Below are positions 23,970 through 37,273 of a stretch of DNA of 64,000 bases, piece by piece. The stretch spans positions 16,666,368 through 16,730,367 of the forward strand of contig NC_059481.1 of NCBI RefSeq assembly GCF_018139145.2, in the 5' to 3' direction. The notes beneath the pieces are model-generated. The model was not told the origin of the DNA. It saw only the letters and a program-made list of their open reading frames with translations, and made no database searches. The stretch's first letter is position 1. Every line of letters begins with the position of its first letter. The position numbers and the translations under genes were made by a program. The stretch is from Gymnogyps californianus (lineage: Eukaryota > Chordata > Aves > Accipitriformes > Cathartidae).

Positions 23970-26900
23970 CACTCCTACTGCACTGATTTGCTTGCTGATC
24001 CGGATATAACCTACACGTTAGGGGTAGGTCTACACCTACAGCTTTCCCCATCTGGTCAAAGGAAGAGAAATCCAAATACAAAGAAGGATTTCTGGCATCC
24101 CAGGATAAATAATGAAGGTAAATAGGGGCAATTTCTGCCTGGACGGGAAATGTCTGTCTATCTCCATCAAGGAGTGATGGAGCTGACACCACAGGCATTT
24201 TCTGCTGGTTAAAGCTACAGAAGAATACTCCAGTTCTTTGTGTTCCCTTTTGAAGGAAATCTCTAGACTCGCAGAGTTAAGCCATAAGAACCGCAAACAT
24301 GCTGCCAAATAACAGAAGATTCACGACACATTCATGAGAGGCAGCTCCAGATACAAACTTAAGACATTTCAATTCAGCATTGGATATAGGAGAAAATTGC
24401 CAACCCTGAGCTTTCTCTCTTTGCCTTTTGAATAGAAAAGCAGTCCATGTGCAAGATAAATTTACTTATTAACTGTAATATTTCTTATGTCAGCTTGGTA
24501 TATTTAAGCCTTCATTCTTGCATTCCTTTGGGTTATTTCAAAACTTTAAAGAGAAGACAAATGGTAGAAGTAAAAAGTTGGGTTTTTTTTAAGATCCAGC
24601 AGCCAACTAAATGTTAATCTTACATGTTTTTCTAGACTCAGGTCAAATCCATCATCTTTAATCCTTGGGGATCGTCGTCCTCTGATTTCTTCACTCAGCT
24701 TCCAAATCTTTTTCCCTAACAGAATTTAAACATTCCTTCAAAGTATTTAAAGAATATTCTTTTTTTTGTATCAGAAGTTGCCAGCAAGGAGGACCCCTTT
24801 TGCTTCTGCTTTACTTATTTGCTGGAAATACTGGCAATCCTAGGAAGAACAGATGCCGCTTGGGAACAGTGCTTGCATGTTTGTAGGCAGGATGGAACTT
24901 TAATGGTTTCAGTAAGTCAAATCAATTGAAAAGGTGCCTAGTGGTTAGTGCACGTGCTGAAATGGTACTTTCTTCAGATACACTGTGGATTAACACTGAA
25001 GAAACAGATATCTCCTGGGTTTTTTTTTTCCTACCCAATTGTAACAATTCAAAAGCAAGCTATATTTTGAAAGCAAGCCATATTTTCACCCCCTTCTACT
25101 CAAGGAAAAAATCTTCTGCTATCACTTCATGCTGTGAGTTTGAGGTCAATCCATGGCCTGTACAGCAAATCCAGAGTAAAATGATGGAGGTGGTTTTCCA
25201 GCATCAGAGCTAACTTAAGCACTAAATTCCTCTCTCTCCAAAGCTTCCTCAGCAGAGCAGGACGGAGCTAGTCCAGTTTAGATTTGGACCAGAAACCTGG
25301 GGAAAGGTTAATTTTCAGAACCCTGAGGTGTTCAGAACTGAGGTTCCAAACTCTGGCTTTTCTCTAATGAGAAACAGTTTGTGCATCTCTTCACACACAA
25401 AGGGAATATTGCTCAGCTTGGAATATCCCTCCAGCTTTATGATTGGAAGAAGCATGATACACAGGGAGCAAAATCTCCAGATTGAAACACTGCCAGAAAA
25501 TTCCCCCACTGAGTGTAAAAATGAGAGACAAACTTGGGTTTCAACCAATTTGAAGTTTTGGGAAAAGAGTAGACTGTGGCCTAGCATATCGGTGCAGCAT
25601 TATCCCCCTGATTCATTCTGGCAGCTTAATCAGGCTGCTCTCATTAGTTCCAGTGCAGCAATATAAAAATCTGAAAATTGTCTCCAAGGCAAAAAAAGAG
25701 GTGAATGGAGAGGAACCACTCTGTGTCTGCAAGAAACCCCGCTTACGCACTGACTGGTCTATAAAGTCAGCACTGAATGATGGATGGGTGCCACAAGCCC
25801 TTTCTCACTCTTAAGGCGTCCTTTCTCGAGACACCAATGATATAACAATGTGGAGGAGGGGGCTGAAATTGTCCTACCCCTGCCCATCCTATAGACAGTG
25901 CAGCCACTGGCCATGGCTTTCCAATGCTGTCACTCATGCCCTCTCCTCCAGTCTGGGTTGGCACCAGTTTCTCTTTCCTTTTGGGATGCTGCTGAATCCC
26001 ACCAAACTGGGGTCCTTTCAGCAGTTCCACCCTTTGAGGAATGATCAAGGTAGCCAGAGTCCTTTTCTCAGGGCTCATCTCCCTCTCAGTTTCCCTTAGG
26101 TCTGCAGCATGCCTGTGCATATTGTACACAGCACCTAAGTGCATTTTAAATAGCCTGGAAGTGGGTCACTTCTACAGAGCTCTGAAACCATTCTCTCTCT
26201 ACGCTGTCAGACAGAGGAAGCCACTGCTGCACTGTATCGTGTCTGCATTGAGTCGCCACTGTGGTTTTCTCTGAGAGATTAAGCAGAGATTTATTTCTCG
26301 CCTTCAAGTTTTTTTTATGCTGCTACCTAGCCCAGATTTCAGACTTGAGCTTGATTGGGCTTTAATGGATTTTCTACACAGCATGGCCATTGAACACCTC
26401 CTGTGTGCTTCTGGAGTGACTTTGCTGCACAGGGATATAAAGTGCTTAAATGGTAGATGGTGCCGTTACCCACTTAGCTACCAAGGTCTGGTTCTAAACC
26501 ACGTCACAAAATTCTTCTAGCGTTGCTCTCCCTGGTAGCACAGTTTGCAGGAGCCAGTATCCATCTTTTCAGCTCAGGTTAATCAGCACTGGAAAATGTT
26601 GTATCTTAGACAGGATATTTATTCATTTGTTACAGGGCTCAAGCAGGGACTAGCTCATGCTGTCAGGCTGCCTACAAAGACCGCCTGCTTTGGACTGGAA
26701 GTAAATAGAAAAGAAAAAAAAATCAGTCCTTGGTGAATCTCCATCCAAGGGGGAGCTTTGCAACCTTTCCTCCAGAGAAATGGGAAACAAACAAAAAAAA
26801 CCACCACAGCAAAACTCAGCTGACACAGTGATATGATAGTGGGAGAAAGGCAGGAATTTGCATAATGTACTGGATATCTGAACTCAAACCAGTGCTCTAA

Positions 26901-29900
26901 AAGGTTATTTTGCCTGATGAGAGATCCACAACAGGTTCAGCTCAGTCTGGCCATTATTAACAATTTTGGCATGGGAGAACAACAGGGCTGGTCAAGAGGA
27001 GGCTGGGACCGAGGACTGTCACCAAATGACACGAGGCACCCACCAGACTAGGCGACTGAAGCGGCATCAGCTGCAGATGGGGCTTCAGAGCTGGTGGGGC
27101 ATGTGGGTCAGAGCTGGGTGCTGGGCTGACCCAGGACTGACACAACCTCCAGGGCAGGAGAGGGCAGTGAGGAATGCTTTCCACCTCACACTCTGTGAAT
27201 CAGCAAGCAAACCCCCCAGACTACAATCTGCCCTTTGCAGATAACCTGTACATGACAGCAAAACAGACAGGGACTAGCAGCTTACAGTTTTCTCTCTAAA
27301 AGAAGAATCTAAACAGCCCCTATGAATATTTTGATTATCTCAGGTCTTCCAGAGCTGTGAAGAAATTGAAATTTCCTCTTTAGTGTTTGCCCATTGCCTC
27401 TTCAATAGATACAAGCTTCACCAAGCACCCACACTAAATCTGCCAGCACTTATTTTCCACCTTCTGCATAGTAATTGCACTAGGAGCTGAGTTTAATATC
27501 CTTAAATTCCCATTTTGACACGCTGAAGAGCTCCTGGCGCACAAGGTGCAAGGGGTTATTTAGTCTCAGATTATTGACCTAGAATGAAGAAATGCAAGTA
27601 CCAGCTTTCCTCTCCCCTCTTCCCTCACCTCAGTGGCTCCGTCAATTAAATATTTCCTATCTCTTCAGCAGAGACAGCTCTCCTATCACCAGGTCCATCC
27701 ACCCTATTCTTACTTGCTTAGAAGGTCTCCTTCCAGCTAGGTCCTTCCGTGTTTTTTGTATGATGATCTGTAGTGGATGTTTTCCCTCTTCCTTCACTTT
27801 GCCACGAACCGTGTTTTCCTGACGTATTCCCGTGTTGTCGGGCAGGCTCTCAGTGCTTCCCCATGTCAAACCATCAGAGAGCAGCTGGTCTGTGAGACGA
27901 ACTTCTCAGCTGACCCTCTTCCTCTAAGGAGCCCCAAGGCGTGGTCTCCCCAAGCCCCCAGTAATCTGACTGAAATTGCAATTTTTGCAGCTCGGACCTA
28001 TGTCTATCTGTAATTAAAAAGTGGACTTATTTCTCGGAGGAACCCTCCTTCTGCTTCCACCCAAAGAAAGCACTCTTGGAGGCTGTGAAATAGGCTGATT
28101 TACTGGGTGGGGATGCCATGGTGTGGGTCCTTTACTGGTGAAGACTTTGTTCCTTTATTTCTGTAAAGTGCCTATCTATAAAAAATAAAGATGCTACCTA
28201 GCCTTATGTCACTTACAACTAAACGCAAAGCTCATCTCTGACTTGGCATTACCAAAATACACTACCAATGCCCACGCAGCCCCTCAGGCACACCTCTGTC
28301 CCCCATGGAGCTCCCCCAGACCTTCCTTTCTGTAACTTCTGACAGCTTGGGCTTAGGTGTCTCGATGCCAAGCTTATCCTGCCATCCCCACTCATTCATT
28401 CAGAAATGCAAAACCTTCAACAACACAAAGCGCCCCCCACCCTGGGGTATCTTGAGATAAAATCTTAGTGTATTAGACAATTAAAAGTCCAGGGCTGGTG
28501 GTAAATCAGGTAACCGATTCAGCCCCATCTCCTCCGTGCAATTCAAAAGCTCGTTAACCTTCGCAGGACGGGTCTGTGTCTGAGCGTGCTGCGTGGTCCA
28601 GCACTGCGCCGCTGGCCAGCTATTGCTCTGGATACTCTGACATGTCTTTTCCATCAAGCAAACTCAAGAAGATAAACCTGGTTTGCGGGCAGTGATCTGG
28701 ATGACAGTGAAACATTGCCAGCTCGCCCATGTCCGTACAGTACACTTCTCCAAGGCATCACCTTGCTGAGACTGGAGTAGAGCCTGCCTCTGTTCACTGC
28801 CTGAAAGCTCATCTTTAGAGATAGGTGAGGCTGCCTCAACACGAGTCTGTCTGCAAGCACATGGATGCTATAAAAATACGTCCCAGCTAGGATTTGGCTC
28901 TGTTTGTATGCTACTGAAAAACAAGCCTGGTAACAAATGTATTCTTCAACCTTCCCTGGCGGCAATGGTGCAGCTCAGACACAACACAGAAAAATACTCT
29001 GTTGTGTTGGATCTTCCTTGTATGTGCACTGAGCATGGCTTGAATGGGGGATCATATTCACAAAAGGCTCCCCTCACGTTACGTGAGGGAGAAGCTCCAT
29101 CAGTACGAGGACGCTGTCACGCTCGATGTAGTCTAGCAACCGGCGGGGGAACAGCAGACCTTTGGCGAGTTCACTCTGTGTGGGTGTCACGCAGATCTCC
29201 CTCAGGAAGCTGCACAGGGAAGGAAACTGCTATGCGAAATAGAGATCTGCAGCACAGGCACAATCAGGGAGGAGAAATTCGGCCTCGGACTGGAGAATAG
29301 ATGGAAAGCTGCCCTGCTCCTCTGAGTAGAGGTCAACACAAGCCTTTTCAAAATGCATCTTTTCTCCTAAAGTGAGAACATTTTTTTTTTCTAAGCATGG
29401 TGAATTCGTCTTCACTGCAGACATCAGACCTCACAGCACTGAGAACAAAGGAGCCTGTACTATATAGCACAGTTGCTTTTTATGACTTTATTTTTATTAG
29501 TATGTGATGCCACAAAAGCATTTAGTTAAAATAAAACAGTAGTTAGTGTTAAAATAAGCCATAAAACACACTACAGGGCTCATATTTTGTTTAAGATTTA
29601 CTAAACATATGGGAAAGACAAAAGCTTTGGAGGGTTTTCCATTAATACAAAAAATTATTTACTCTTTGTCAAGGGAGAACTCTCACTAAGTGTTTTAGAA
29701 CACATCATTACCCATCAAAAGCATGAAAACTCCCTAGATTTTCTGAAAGTTTAATAGCTAGTGAAATGTTATAAAAAATAGCAAGCCTCCCGTTTTACAA
29801 ATTCTGTAGTAACTTTTAATGTCAGGAATCACATAAACACAATACTCACAAAAGAATATTCAGATCTAGTTTGGAGAACCAATTGCTAAAAACAATGTGG

Positions 29901-32180
29901 AGCAGACACCAAAACCAGCATGAAACAGAAACTGAAGCAGGTTTCTCAAGTGCTTGAGCTGACAGAAGTGCATAAATACAGAAATAGGGTAAAAAAAAAA
30001 AAAGTGGTTTAAAATTATTTTGGTTCCCTTAACCTTGAAAATAGTCATTTATTTAAGCTACATGTTTTTGTCTACCCATCAAGTTATTCAGTACTGAGTG
30101 GCTATGAATAGTACATGTGTAGAAATGTTATAATTTGGGGATAAGAGGAGACCTTATTATTGTTAAGCTTAGCCCACTGAAAATTCATTGCAATTCCTAA
30201 CCTGCCTAAATCAGAATTAACTTCCATGTTCACACAAACGCTGGGATCCCACTTTCAAGAGCCAATCCTCAGAAGCCCCCCTTTCTTTTGCATATAATGT
30301 AAGATTTGCCAGAGATGTACGGGAAAGCACATCCAGAGGCACAGATGAACATTCAGGCTCTCATCTTCCCTTGTACACTTCTGCCCTCTCCCATCAAGTT
30401 ATGCGGATACTTGGGTGCACATATAACCCCGTGGCAGAAATAAATGCTGCTCCTGCCTTTGCACAAATTGGAAATGAAGTGCACCTGACTAACGCCTCTG
30501 CTGCTGCAGCTAGGAAGACAGAGGAACATATTATTCAGAGGTTTCCTCTTTTCTTCATCTGTATGCACGTTGCATAATGTGTAGTACTTTAACATCAGGA
30601 CCAAAATTTTTATTATGCAAACTTATTGTCACTATCAAGTTCTCGCTGAGCATTAACAAGCTCTGAAAGATACTATTAAATGTGTCACTTTAACTTCAAA
30701 TTGAAGCCTATGTATTTTTAATTAATAAGTAGATGTATATGAATGTAGCAGACGCTGCCATTAACTATCTTATCGGGTTAGGGAATGGCAAGAGTTCTTC
30801 CCCAGCACTGGCTGTGAGAACATATTCTCCTTTTATAAACTTGGAAAGCAGTGTACAGTCATGTGCATAACAAAAACCAGGCTGTGGCTCCAGAGGAGAG
30901 GGCACGCTTAATTAGACCTTTCGTTTCATCTGTGTCTCTGATCTCCACCTCCTCACTCCCATGATTTTGCCCTTTTCTTCTCTTGTTCCCATCTGCAGCT
31001 GGAATCAAAGGGTGTACGTAGGAGGGATGGTGTGGGCAGGATTTCAAGGGGACGGTAAGATGCTTCAGCTGGCTGATACATAGGAACAAAGAAGCCACTG
31101 GAAGGCTCCCAAAGGCTGCAGAGCATGGCCAGAATATGGAAGGGAACTGGGGGAAGAAGCATCCTCACAGTGGTGGTTGCTTTCCATCCTCTGAGCCAGT
31201 TCCTCACCTACTATACATGGGAGCAGGCCTTTCCAAGGTGAAGGAGAATATTTACAGGAGGCAAAGATTCGGTTTCTAATCTTCACATCCTCTGGAAAAA
31301 CACCTTCTTTCCCATGGTAAATTGTTTTAGCTGGAGTTGGCTGTGACACAGATACTTGTCATCCCTTGACCCTGTAAAAAGAGATGGGATATTCAGGACC
31401 CTTCTTCATGGAAACCCTGAACCCCTTAAAACCCTCCTGGCTTTGGTCAAAAATTGGCAGGGGTACTAATGCCTTGGGCACTATACCCAGCACCTGGACT
31501 TCCTCTGGTCTTTGAAGACCAGGAAGAGGGTCTGAAGAGAAGCAAAGGGATGGTTATCTTTAATAACAAGCTGTTGCTGGAAAGGTGGGATAAGCTGATT
31601 ACAGTGCAGTCTGGGTGTAATTTTAAATAATTGACAGAGCACTCAGAACTCATATCAGGATGCTTTTTCACTGTTCATGCATGAAAAGGAATTAAAAACA
31701 TTAAATAAACATATTTGAAGGGTGAAGTATATCGAGCTGGTAATGGATACAATCTGGTATCATGCAAATTCAGATCAAGTAGCAGGAGATGATTTTGCTT
31801 GCAGTGCCTCTAGCTAAAAAGAGCAGTGGAAGGAGGCTGCACCTATTCCTTCCTGCCTTTGCTATTGGGCTTTGTTAGCTGTATCTCAAAGCCTGCTGCC
31901 TTTCAGACCTAGATCAGCACCCAAAATAAGGGGGGAATTTGCTCTTTGCTCTGATCCCAGTAACCCTTGAACCTTGTCGTTCAAGGTCATGTGTGCTCTT
32001 TTTAAATAGGTTCCTCAGTGCCATTTGATATATGTCAAATATAAAACTAGGAAAGAGGAAGATCCCTAGAGCCTTAACTGAAAACAGAAAGCATCATTAG
32101 CTCAAACTCTCTAAGCTCCCGTAGATTACAGACCATTGAATTCAACCCTGGTATTTCTGTTGAGTACAAGAATTTGTGCC
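23970..32180. other. Intergenic, no gene seen
   Basis: Long unique stretch. It includes an AT-rich segment (about 29,460-30,160), a 13-base A run at 29,991-30,003, and several open frames of 90-130 codons (25,328-25,666; 25,767-26,144; 28,908-29,300). None of these has a recognised domain or convincing splice context. A perfect hairpin at 29,071-29,089 is listed separately. Confidence 0.45.
29071..29089. repeat. Perfect short inverted repeat
   Basis: CCCTCACG-TTA-CGTGAGGG: two perfect 8-bp arms around a 3-bp centre, giving the symmetric core CACGTTACGTG. It lies in a local CpG-enriched patch (about 29,070-29,190). It could be a dimeric bZIP/bHLH-type binding site or chance. Confidence 0.8.
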
Positions 32181-32189
32181 TCGCTAAAC

Positions 32190-32302
32190 TGTCCAGGCAT
32201 CTGGTCTGGGAACTGAAGAGATCTTCAGACGAAGAAATTACAGCTTCCCTTGATAGTTCGTTCCAGTGGTTGATTGTCCTATCAAATCGTATGTAGGTTG
32301 TA
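32190..32302 (-). repeat. Ancient CR1/L3-like LINE fragment
   Basis: GCTTCCCTTGATAGTTCGTT, then CCAGTGGTTGATTGTCCTATC, resembles the complement of old reptilian CR1/L3-type consensus words ('cctttgacagtttattccagtggttaattaccctcac'). It is diverged and short. The strand call assumes the usual orientation of these words in minus-strand copies. Confidence 0.4.
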
Positions 32303-32374
32303 TTTCTGCCAACTTTACTGTGATATTGCCTTTAATAATTTATATGAACATGCTTCATATGCTTATGTGCTGCT

Positions 32375-32410
32375 CTGTATGTGTATGCGTGTGTTTGTGT
32401 GTGTGTGTTG
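32375..32410. repeat. (TG)n microsatellite
   Basis: Imperfect TG/TATG array: CTGTATGTGTATGCG followed by TGTGTTTGTGTGTGTGTGTTG. Simple repeat, likely polymorphic. Confidence 0.85.
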
Positions 32411-35239
32411 CCTCTTCCCATTTTTTAAGCCATTTAAGCAAAGAAATGTTATGTAAGACACTGGTTGAGGGATGAAGTTATCTCCATAAGTCTAATGTAG
32501 AAAGGGAAATCTAACTCAGAGAGGGACCTCAGGAATTCGATTGTCCTAAACATCCATTTTGAAAAAGCTAGTAAATTTTAAGGGTATCTTCTCCCAGGCA
32601 GGATGAGCAGGAATTTAAGTCAGTCTCTTTTGGTCCCACTGGTTTAAGCGTCCGTATCTTGTGGATGTCAGCAAAGCCCAAACTGTTCTGCTGAATTTTT
32701 ATAATCCACCTCGCCACTCCAACATAGTCATGATCCATTGCTATAATCTAACATGTCACCAATTTCACCAGCTGGCAAACCCAGCAACAGTGATATTGTC
32801 TACTTTACAGATAATGATCATCTTAATAAGTGAGAAATATTCGTTTAGGAACTGATGAGAATCAAGTCACAGGGGATTCAGCCTTCTAAAAAGCCCTATT
32901 CCACCAATAATTGCCTCTCCCATGCAAAAAGTTTGCATCTCCAAATTAAGACTCTAATCCTGGTTGCCTCAACAGCTAGTAGAATTTATGTCTCTATATT
33001 TCTCTCTCCCTCCCCATCGCTGTCTAGGGTTATTCGCAGTATGAGATGGTAAGGAGAACACCAGTAGTTCCCTCTGTCCAGCCAGACAGGAAAACCACTG
33101 ATTGGCTTCCAAAGAGGGGAAGAAAAAGACAAATCGAAAAAGGACTGAAGTAAGAGGACATTTGAGGGGCATGAGGGGGCATTCACTTACATTAAATTTC
33201 CTTTATTCCAGCTATAGTAATAAAATTCCCAATATACTGCCACTTCATCTCCAGCTCATCGAATTCTTCTCTGATGGGCAGTTAGTTGCAAAGGATCTCT
33301 TTCATGGCAGGAGGAGGGTGACAAAGAGCTTCTTTGTCTTCAGAAAGAAACCATCTCTGCTTTTGAACTACCTCCTTCAACACTGATAAAAAAGGCCTTT
33401 CATCCTCCTTTAAGTGCATCCATTTTAAGCTGGAGTCAGTCAGCTTTTCAAAGTTAACACAACTTGATCAAAACTGAGTTAGCCTTGGAAACTGCACATT
33501 AACTAGAATTTGATGTTAGATTAAGGAAGCAGAGGAAAAGTACAATGAGAAAAGTTCTCTGACTCTTTAAATATCTCCTGTAGGAAGCGTTCAGGCACTA
33601 CCTCATCTTTTCTGCAACTCAAAGGAGAGGGAAAGACAAGGCAATGTAGCTATTATTTAGACTTAAACTAGGAGGGATATGCCAACTCAGATGCTCTTCT
33701 ACACGAAGTCTGGCTGATTTTGCGATCTCTTTGTGGGAGTACAGCTAGTGCTGGAAGCTGCTGGAAGAAACTGAGGATGCAAGAATTCTGCTTATCCTGC
33801 ATCTTTGTGGTAAAAGCACATGTTTTCCTCATGGCACTTTTACCCTCTACCCTGACTAAAGGCATCGTGGCACAAAATACATCAGCTAGAGGACTAAGAA
33901 ATTATTTTGGCTATTGCATCTGAGCAGGTGTTGACTTGCCAATTCAGCTTGTTGATAAGGTAAATGTATATGGATGCAAATATGGATAATCTGGAGAGAA
34001 GCAGCCCAGCTCATGAAAAACAACCAATCATTTTAGGAGACCAAGTTATTTCTGTATAGACCACCAAATGGTAAATAATTTCTGGATGCTTCCAGCTTGG
34101 CCATAAGGGCCCTTATTTTTCTCAGATAACATTTTAAAATAATTCAACTGCAGAGACTTCTGTAAAGTCACAATTAGCATGAGACGAAAATGAAGTTCAT
34201 AATGTCTTTCTGCTATTAAATTCTGAAACTGATGTCCTGAAATATCTCATCCCACTATGTTGTACCACTAGCAAAATTTATCCTGGTCTCTATCTCTTCT
34301 TTAGGGTATTTTATTGCAGAGAGTGAAGAAATATTACAGACAGAAAAGAGAGACTGATTTGCAGAAACACAAGTTACTGCAATCTAGTGTTGCAGTATCA
34401 AATTATGAGTATAATAGTATGGGTATTTCAATTCATAAAGCAATTTCTTAATAGTCCTCCAGAGAATCTGTAGCAAAATTAAGGTCCATAGGTTCTCTTA
34501 GAGGGGCTGGTAATATTGCTGCTGCAAGAGTCCATGTATTTCAGACCTTCGTGACTCTTCTCAGCCCTGTTGCCTGTGACGTGCTTCTTAAGACAAATAT
34601 TACACAGAAGGAGCTAAGCCAATTTCCTGTGTTTTAGAGGCAATTTACTAAACCTTTCTTTAAGAACGGTTAGCACATATTTTTAGTGATAGGGAAATCT
34701 CTTTGGTGCCCAAGCTACAATTTTATTGAATATTCCACTGTAGGTTATACACATTTACAAGAGTGGAAATAATCATGTAATTAAGGTTGCCACCTAAATT
34801 ATCATGTGTTTTTCTTATTTATGTGGCGAATTCCTCCACTAGAAAGTGGTTTTCAAATCACAGCCTACAGAGAAATCCTGAAGTCACAGCTTCTGCACTA
34901 CAAGGTCTAAAATGCTCCATCTCAGAAATCCTTTAATGCATTTCAACCCAAGCAGAGGTTTCCAAAGGAGCAATGAGTATTGCAGCTTCAAGTAACTGCA
35001 CGGGTCCTACGGCACCCTTGCTAGGAGGGGTCAGTCTGACATCTGGCATAAGCCGAGATACCTTCTTTGATTTCCACTTGTGGTGCTTTATTTGGGAGAA
35101 TCGTCCCAACAGCAAAAACGTGCACAGTGAGAGGGGGAGAGAAATCTCATTCTACGTAGAGGGGCTCTGGTGTCATCTCTGTTTCATCGCTGATATTTGA
35201 GGGAAAAATGTAGCTGTTAGAGGTATGTCTACACTGAAA
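32411..35239. other. Intergenic, no gene seen
   Basis: AT-rich unique sequence. Open frames up to about 94 codons, none recognised. No clear transposon. Confidence 0.45.
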
Positions 35240-35600
35240 CCATGAGGGCTGAGAGCAGGAGGTCTCAGCCCATAGGGAGACTCCTTATGGCCAACAGGCA
35301 TTGCCTTCCCATCCTCCTGGCTCCTGATCCTTCCAGGAGCAGAGCTTGGCCAGCTCGCTGCCCGCAGCTGTCAATCCAGCTGCCTGACAGGCCCATGAAT
35401 GATGTACTAGCGGCGACTGCCATCTTGTGGGCAATCAAACCAGAAAGCTTGAACATCCAGCACGAACAGCCCCAGAAACAGCAACCACGCAGGGCGAGGA
35501 AAATACTCAGCAGTGTCAGTAAGTCAGTAAGGCACCTCTGCCGCGATCCAGCCGAAAGAGCGCTCATTGCCAAATTTCCCATCTTCAGACGCTGACTCAG
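35240..35600. other. CpG-enriched patch open on both strands
   Basis: This 350-bp patch has more CpG than its flanks, especially 35,408-35,570 (TAGCGGCGACTGCC, GCAGGGCGAGG, CTGCCGCGATCCAGCCG, AGAGCGCTC). It is open for 117 codons on plus (35,242-35,595) and 105 codons on minus (35,265-35,582). The minus frame would give a hydrophobic, cysteine-rich peptide. I recognise neither product. Open frames on both strands are expected where GC is high. A regulatory element or a non-coding exon is more likely than a protein gene. Confidence 0.3.
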
Positions 35601-36184
35601 TGTTATCTTTCTCCTACTTCATTAGCTAGCCAGAATGCAGGGTTTAGAGTAGACAAATAACAGTCCACTGTGAGTTTAGGCAGGTGAAGGTGGTGGCTGT
35701 CTTTTAGACAGAGGTACCTCGATGTCCCAAAAACAGTGTGGGCACATCACAACTGTTGTTACCAAATCCACGTTACTGTTGTTCTCCAAGGCTCAGCCGG
35801 TATCAGGGTCTCATTGTGCCAGGTGCCAGCACATTTCAAGACAGTCCTTAATCTGGAGTGTAAGATCTCCACCCTCCAAAAAAGTACTCATATTTTAGAC
35901 TTTTCATACCATTAAATAGAGAAGTAAGTCCTAAATCTTTGCCAGATTGAGGCCGAGGAAGACTAACCTGCTATTATTTCTCTTTTCTACTGGGTGTCAC
36001 ACTTCAGTGGCTTCACTGAGTAAAGGTGAGATAAATCATTTAGTGGCGCATTTCAGAGTACATTTTGCTCCTTTTTGCTCCCAGCTGCAATTGTCTATGC
36101 ACTGCGGTTTGCAGCACCCTCCATCTACAGTGTCCAGGGAATTCTACAGTCATTTCCTCATGTAAGACAGGTCAACATGAATAA

Positions 36185-36262
36185 GCACAGCTGAGTAAAT
36201 CACAGCACAGAAAAGTTAAGCGACATGCCAAAAGTCATGAAATGTGTCATTGGAACAACTGA
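36185..36262 (-). repeat. Ancient MIR-like SINE scrap
   Basis: AGCACAGAAAAGTTAAGCGA followed by CATGCCAAAAGTCATGAAATG parallels the MIR-type word order 'ggcacagagaggttaagtgacttgcccaaggtcacac', which in MIR copies is read on the minus strand. Short and diverged. Confidence 0.5.
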
Positions 36263-36682
36263 CACAAAGGCACCCACTGTCATAATCACGTAATACATTC
36301 CCGTCTACTCTATAACATCCCAAACAAATTCTGCCATTGGGGATATCAGAGCAACCTCATTAAAACCAATGAGGTTGCATGGATGCAAATGGACACAGAA
36401 TTTGGCCAGCTCACATTCTATAGCATTTTGTAGATCTCTTTTTATAGACTGTTTAGCTGCAATTGTCCTTCAGTGCTGAGCCAAATGCACATCTGATAAA
36501 AGCCACTCTGGGTAACATCCATAAACATGACAGAAAGGGATCAACTTTAACATCTTTTTAATACATGCATCTAAGTCTTCTTAAAGCAAGACTCACACCA
36601 GGGTACCTGCTCCAGAGGATTTTTTCTTTCTTTGAGGCTCTTCCCCACTTAGGTTTCAATAAGCTGAGACACTCTTTCCTTT

Positions 36683-37273
36683 TGTCCTGGTTTCGGCTGG
36701 GATAGAGTTAATTTTCTTCCTAGTAGCTGGTATACTGTTATGTTTTGGATTTTGTATGAGAATAATGTTGATAACACACTGATGTTTTCAGTTGTTGTTA
36801 AGTAGTGTTTATACTAAGTCAAGCATTTTTCAGCTTCTCATGCCCAGCCAGCAAGAAGGCTGGAGGGGCACAAGAAGTTGGGAGGGGACACAGCCAGGAC
36901 AGCTGACCCAAACTGGCCAAAGGAATATTCCATACCATATGATGTCATGCCCATTATATAAACTGGGGGCAGTTGGCCAAGAGGGGTGGATCGTGGCTCG
37001 GGAACTAACTGAGCATCAGTCGGCAAGTGGTGAGCAACTGCATTGTGCATCACTTGTTTTGTGTATTCTAATTCTTTTAGTATTATTATTGACATTTTAT
37101 TGTTATTATTATTATCATTATCACTATTTTCTTCCTTTCTGTCCTGTTAAACTGTCTTTATCTCAACCCACGAGTTTTACTTTTTTTCAGTTCTCTCCCC
37201 CATCCCACTGGGTGGGGGGAGTGAGCAAGCGGCTGCGAGGTGCTTAGTTGCCAGCTGGGGTTAAACCACAACA
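36683..37273 (+). mobile_element. Solo LTR of an avian ERVL-type endogenous retrovirus
   Basis: A complete 591-bp LTR from TGTCCTGGTTTCGGCTGGGA to GGTTAAACCACAACA (TG...CA ends). It is flanked by a perfect 5-bp target duplication, CCTTT at 36,678-36,682 and 37,274-37,278. A TATA box (TTATATAAAC at 36,955-36,964) follows the U3-like CCATACCATATGATGTCATG. The U5-side region carries an ATT-rich run and GTTAAACTGTC, where related copies have a polyadenylation-like ATTAAA. No internal proviral genes remain, so this is a recombined solo LTR. It is the best-preserved of three copies in the window. Confidence 0.95.

Noticed and set aside
28908..29300. Plus-strand 130-codon frame as a gene
   Set aside because: No recognisable domain and no convincing flanking splice sites. 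Kept only as context for the palindrome.
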